In this document: piece by piece, positions 61,793 to 64,000 of the stretch | Layout: each line of letters starts with the position of its first letter | Numbering within the stretch: position 1 is the first letter of the stretch | DNA from: Pseudomonas sp. BP8 | Lineage (GTDB): Bacteria > Pseudomonadota > Gammaproteobacteria > Pseudomonadales > Pseudomonadaceae | Assembly (NCBI RefSeq): GCF_017875955.1 | Contig: NZ_JAGINK010000001.1 | Location: forward strand, 3,502,501-3,566,500 | Direction of reading: 5' to 3' | Length of the DNA: 64,000 bases | Position numbers and translations under genes: made by a program | Notes under the pieces: model-generated | Seen by the model: the letters and a program-made list of their open reading frames with translations, nothing else | Databases searched by the model: none | What the model was told of the DNA's origin: nothing

Positions 61793-63253
61793 ATGCCTGT
61801 AAGTGAATTCCGCCACTTCATCAACGGCGAATGGGTGAGCAGCGTGCGCACCTTTGAGAACCGCAATCCTGCCGATAACAGCCTGATTGGTCGTGTCCAT
61901 GAAGCTGACAAAGCCACCGTCGACGCGGCAGTCAAGGCAGCCAAAGCCGCGCTGCGGGGCCCGTGGAGTCAGCTGACCGTCGCGCAGCGTACTGCTCTGC
62001 TGCACAAGGTCGCTGACGGCATCGAACGCCGCTACGATGAGTTCGTAGCCGCTGAAGTTGCCGACACCGGTAAACCTCACCACCTCGCTGGGCACCTCGA
62101 CATCCCGCGCGGTGCCGCGAACTTCAAAGTCTTCGCGGATCTGATCAAGAACGTTCCAGCGGAAAGCTTCGTCATGGACACCCCTGACGGTGGCAAGGCG
62201 GTGAACTACGCCGTGCGCACTCCGCGCGGTGTCATCGGCGTGGTATGCCCCTGGAACCTGCCGCTGCTGTTGATGACCTGGAAGGTGGGCCCCGCGCTGG
62301 CTTGCGGTAACACCGTCATCGTAAAACCCTCCGAAGAAACACCCGCCACCGCGACGCTGCTCGCGGAAGTGATGAACGAGGCGGGTATCCCGCCAGGTGT
62401 CTACAACGTAGTGCATGGCTTTGGCGGTGACTCAGCGGGCGAATTCCTCACCAGCCACCCTGGCGTTGACGGCATCACCTTCACCGGCGAGACCGGTACT
62501 GGTGAGGTCATCATGAAGGCGGCAGCAAATGGCATTCGCCCGGTCTCTCTGGAATTGGGCGGCAAGAACGCTGGCATCGTCTTCGCTGACGCTGACCTCG
62601 AAAAGGCTGTAAAGGGCTTGGGTCGCGCTGTGTTTGAAAACAGTGGTCAGGTTTGCCTGGGCACCGAACGCATCTACGTGCAGCGCCCATTGTTTGATCG
62701 CTTCGTCGCGGCCTTAAAAGTGCATGCCCAAGGCATCACGGTCGGTGATCCCAAGGAATCGGGCACCACCATGGGGCCAGTAATTTCGCTCGGTCACCGT
62801 GAGAAGGTGCTCTCGTACTACCGCCAGGCGCAGAAAGACGGCGCCACCGTTGTTCACGGCGGCGGTGTACCGGACGTTCCAGCTCACCTCGCCGAGGGCG
62901 CCTGGGTTGAACCCACCATCTGGACTGGCTTGCCAGAGACTTCCTCGGTCGTTCAGGAGGAAATTTTCGGCCCGTGCTGCCACATCGCGCCCTTCGACAC
63001 CGAGGAGGAAGCGGTCGCCTTGGCCAACAACACGCCTTATGGCCTGGCGTCGAGCGTCTGGACGTCCGACCTTCAAACTGCCCATCGCATGGGCGCCGCT
63101 CTTGAAGTCGGTATCTGCTGGATCAACTCGTGGTTCCTGCGCGACCTGCGCACCGCCTTTGGTGGCTCCAAACAGTCAGGCATCGGCCGCGAAGGTGGTG
63201 TGCACTCGCTTGAGTTCTACACCGAACTTCGCAACGTCTGCGTGCGCCTCTGA
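61793..63253 (+). CDS. 2-hydroxymuconic semialdehyde dehydrogenase
   Basis: A 486-residue aldehyde dehydrogenase of the DmpC/XylG type. GVIGVVCPWNLPLLLMTWKVGPALACGNT, LELGGKNAG (catalytic Glu) and SGQVCLGTERIYV (catalytic Cys) are present, with the C-terminal GICWINSWFLRDLRTAFGGSKQSGIGREGG block. It oxidises 2-hydroxymuconic semialdehyde to 4-oxalocrotonate with NAD. Starts 17 bases after the decarboxylase gene with GAGG upstream; the operon continues with the hydratase 10 bases later. Confidence 0.9.
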   Translation: MPVSEFRHFINGEWVSSVRTFENRNPADNSLIGRVHEADKATVDAAVKAAKAALRGPWSQLTVAQRTALLHKVADGIERRYDEFVAAEVADTGKPHHLAGHLDIPRGAANFKVFADLIKNVPAESFVMDTPDGGKAVNYAVRTPRGVIGVVCPWNLPLLLMTWKVGPALACGNTVIVKPSEETPATATLLAEVMNEAGIPPGVYNVVHGFGGDSAGEFLTSHPGVDGITFTGETGTGEVIMKAAANGIRPVSLELGGKNAGIVFADADLEKAVKGLGRAVFENSGQVCLGTERIYVQRPLFDRFVAALKVHAQGITVGDPKESGTTMGPVISLGHREKVLSYYRQAQKDGATVVHGGGVPDVPAHLAEGAWVEPTIWTGLPETSSVVQEEIFGPCCHIAPFDTEEEAVALANNTPYGLASSVWTSDLQTAHRMGAALEVGICWINSWFLRDLRTAFGGSKQSGIGREGGVHSLEFYTELRNVCVRL

Positions 63254-63263
63254 GGATCGAGTA

Positions 63264-64000
63264 ATGAGCACTCCTGAAATTCAAAAAATCGGCCAGCAGC
63301 TGCACCAGGCACTGCAATCGGGCGAGCCTCTGGCGCCGTTGACCGACAGCCATCCGGACATGACGCTGGAACAGGCGTATGCCGTCCAGTTGGCGATGAT
63401 CCAGCCGCGTCTGGACACCGGTGCAAAGGTCATCGGCAAGAAAATTGGCGTCACCAGCAAGGTCGTCATGAACATGCTCAAGGTGAATCAGCCTGACTTC
63501 GGTCACCTGCTCTCCGACATGTTGTACAGCGATGGCGGTGCGATCGAGGCGAGCTCCATGATCGCCCCAAAGGCAGAAGGCGAGATCGCTTTCCTGTTGA
63601 AAGAAGACCTGCAGGGGCCCGGCGTGACGGTCGCGGATGTACTGCGCGCGACGGCTTCGGTCATGCCTTGCTTCGAGATCGTCGACTCCAGGATTCGGGA
63701 TTGGAAAATCCAGATTCAGGACACCGTCGCGGACAATGCTTCCGCTGCCGCATTCGTGCTTGGTGACAGCGCTGTCGATCCTCGCAATGTGGATCTGGCA
63801 TGCGTGGGCATGACCCTGGAAAAGAACGGTGAGATCGTCGCCACTGGCGCCGGTGCAGCGGCTCTTGGCCATCCAGCCAACGCCGTGGCGTGGCTGGCAA
63901 ACACTCTGGGCAAGTTGGGCATTGGCCTCAAGGCCGGGGAGGTCATCCTCTCTGGCTCGCTTGCTGCGATGGTGCCGGTTCAGGCCGGTGATCAGCTGCG
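63264..64000 (+). CDS. 2-hydroxypenta-2,4-dienoate hydratase, 3' end outside window
   Basis: The first 245 residues of a hydratase of the DmpE/XylJ/MhpD type. KKIGVTSKVVMNMLKVNQPDFGHLLSDM, APKAEGEIAFLLKEDL (metal-binding Glu pair), DWKIQIQDTVADNASAA and GEVILSGSLAAMVPV are the family blocks. It adds water to 2-hydroxypenta-2,4-dienoate to give 4-hydroxy-2-oxovalerate. ATG 63264 lies 10 bases after the previous stop. Only the last few residues are missing. A 4-oxalocrotonate decarboxylase, which has the same fold, is the alternative. Confidence 0.85.
   Translation, partial: MSTPEIQKIGQQLHQALQSGEPLAPLTDSHPDMTLEQAYAVQLAMIQPRLDTGAKVIGKKIGVTSKVVMNMLKVNQPDFGHLLSDMLYSDGGAIEASSMIAPKAEGEIAFLLKEDLQGPGVTVADVLRATASVMPCFEIVDSRIRDWKIQIQDTVADNASAAAFVLGDSAVDPRNVDLACVGMTLEKNGEIVATGAGAAALGHPANAVAWLANTLGKLGIGLKAGEVILSGSLAAMVPVQAGDQL

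Overview
The window looks like a chromosomal segment of an environmental Pseudomonas of the fluorescens/putida type. This rests on an OprB porin, a PQQ dehydrogenase, many LysR/GntR/AraC regulators, a stress-gene block typical of the genus, and small proteins I know only from Pseudomonas. I saw no rRNA or intact tRNA gene, no CRISPR array and no prophage. Functions are assigned from motifs and remembered family features; no database search was possible.

Layout. (1) 1-6.5 kb, accessory and probably defence-related: the C-terminal end of a JetD-like (Wadjet) nuclease cut by the window edge, an unknown HEPN-like protein, and a KAP-type NTPase followed by a histidine phosphatase. (2) 6.6-11.7 kb, a sugar operon: GMC oxidoreductase, a 1,5-anhydrofructose-reductase-like enzyme and an FHS-type sugar transporter, with a divergent AraC regulator. 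(3) 12-24.9 kb, a general-stress block: small proteins, a helix-hairpin-helix protein, a lone receiver domain, a hemerythrin, GH15, DUF421, CinA, SDRs, a DJ-1/PfpI protein, a zinc alcohol dehydrogenase and DUF488. (4) 25-37 kb, eroded accessory DNA: a complete IS66-family element with an 8-bp target duplication, gene fragments, an SOS-box gene with a frameshift, an IS66 remnant next to a nuclease-like gene with a stop codon, and truncated ATPase DNA.

(5) 37-58.3 kb, the most interesting part: an inositol-type catabolic region. It carries a periplasmic PQQ dehydrogenase, OprB, a LacI regulator, a sugar porter, IolE and IolD, an IolG homologue with an in-frame stop, two SDRs, a lactonase-like amidohydrolase, an HpcH/HpaI aldolase, an enolase-superfamily sugar-acid dehydratase and a CoA-acylating (methyl)malonate-semialdehyde dehydrogenase. 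IolB, IolC and IolJ are not in the window. The enzymes present could form a non-phosphorylative route from 5-deoxyglucuronate through 5-deoxyglucarate and 4-hydroxy-2-oxoadipate to pyruvate plus malonate semialdehyde. This is an inference from gene content.

(6) 59.2-64 kb: a LysR regulator and the start of a meta-cleavage operon laid out like the 2,3-dihydroxybenzoate (dhb) cluster of Pseudomonas reinekei MT1: extradiol dioxygenase, aldolase-fold decarboxylase, 2-hydroxymuconic semialdehyde dehydrogenase and 2-hydroxypenta-2,4-dienoate hydratase (cut by the right edge).
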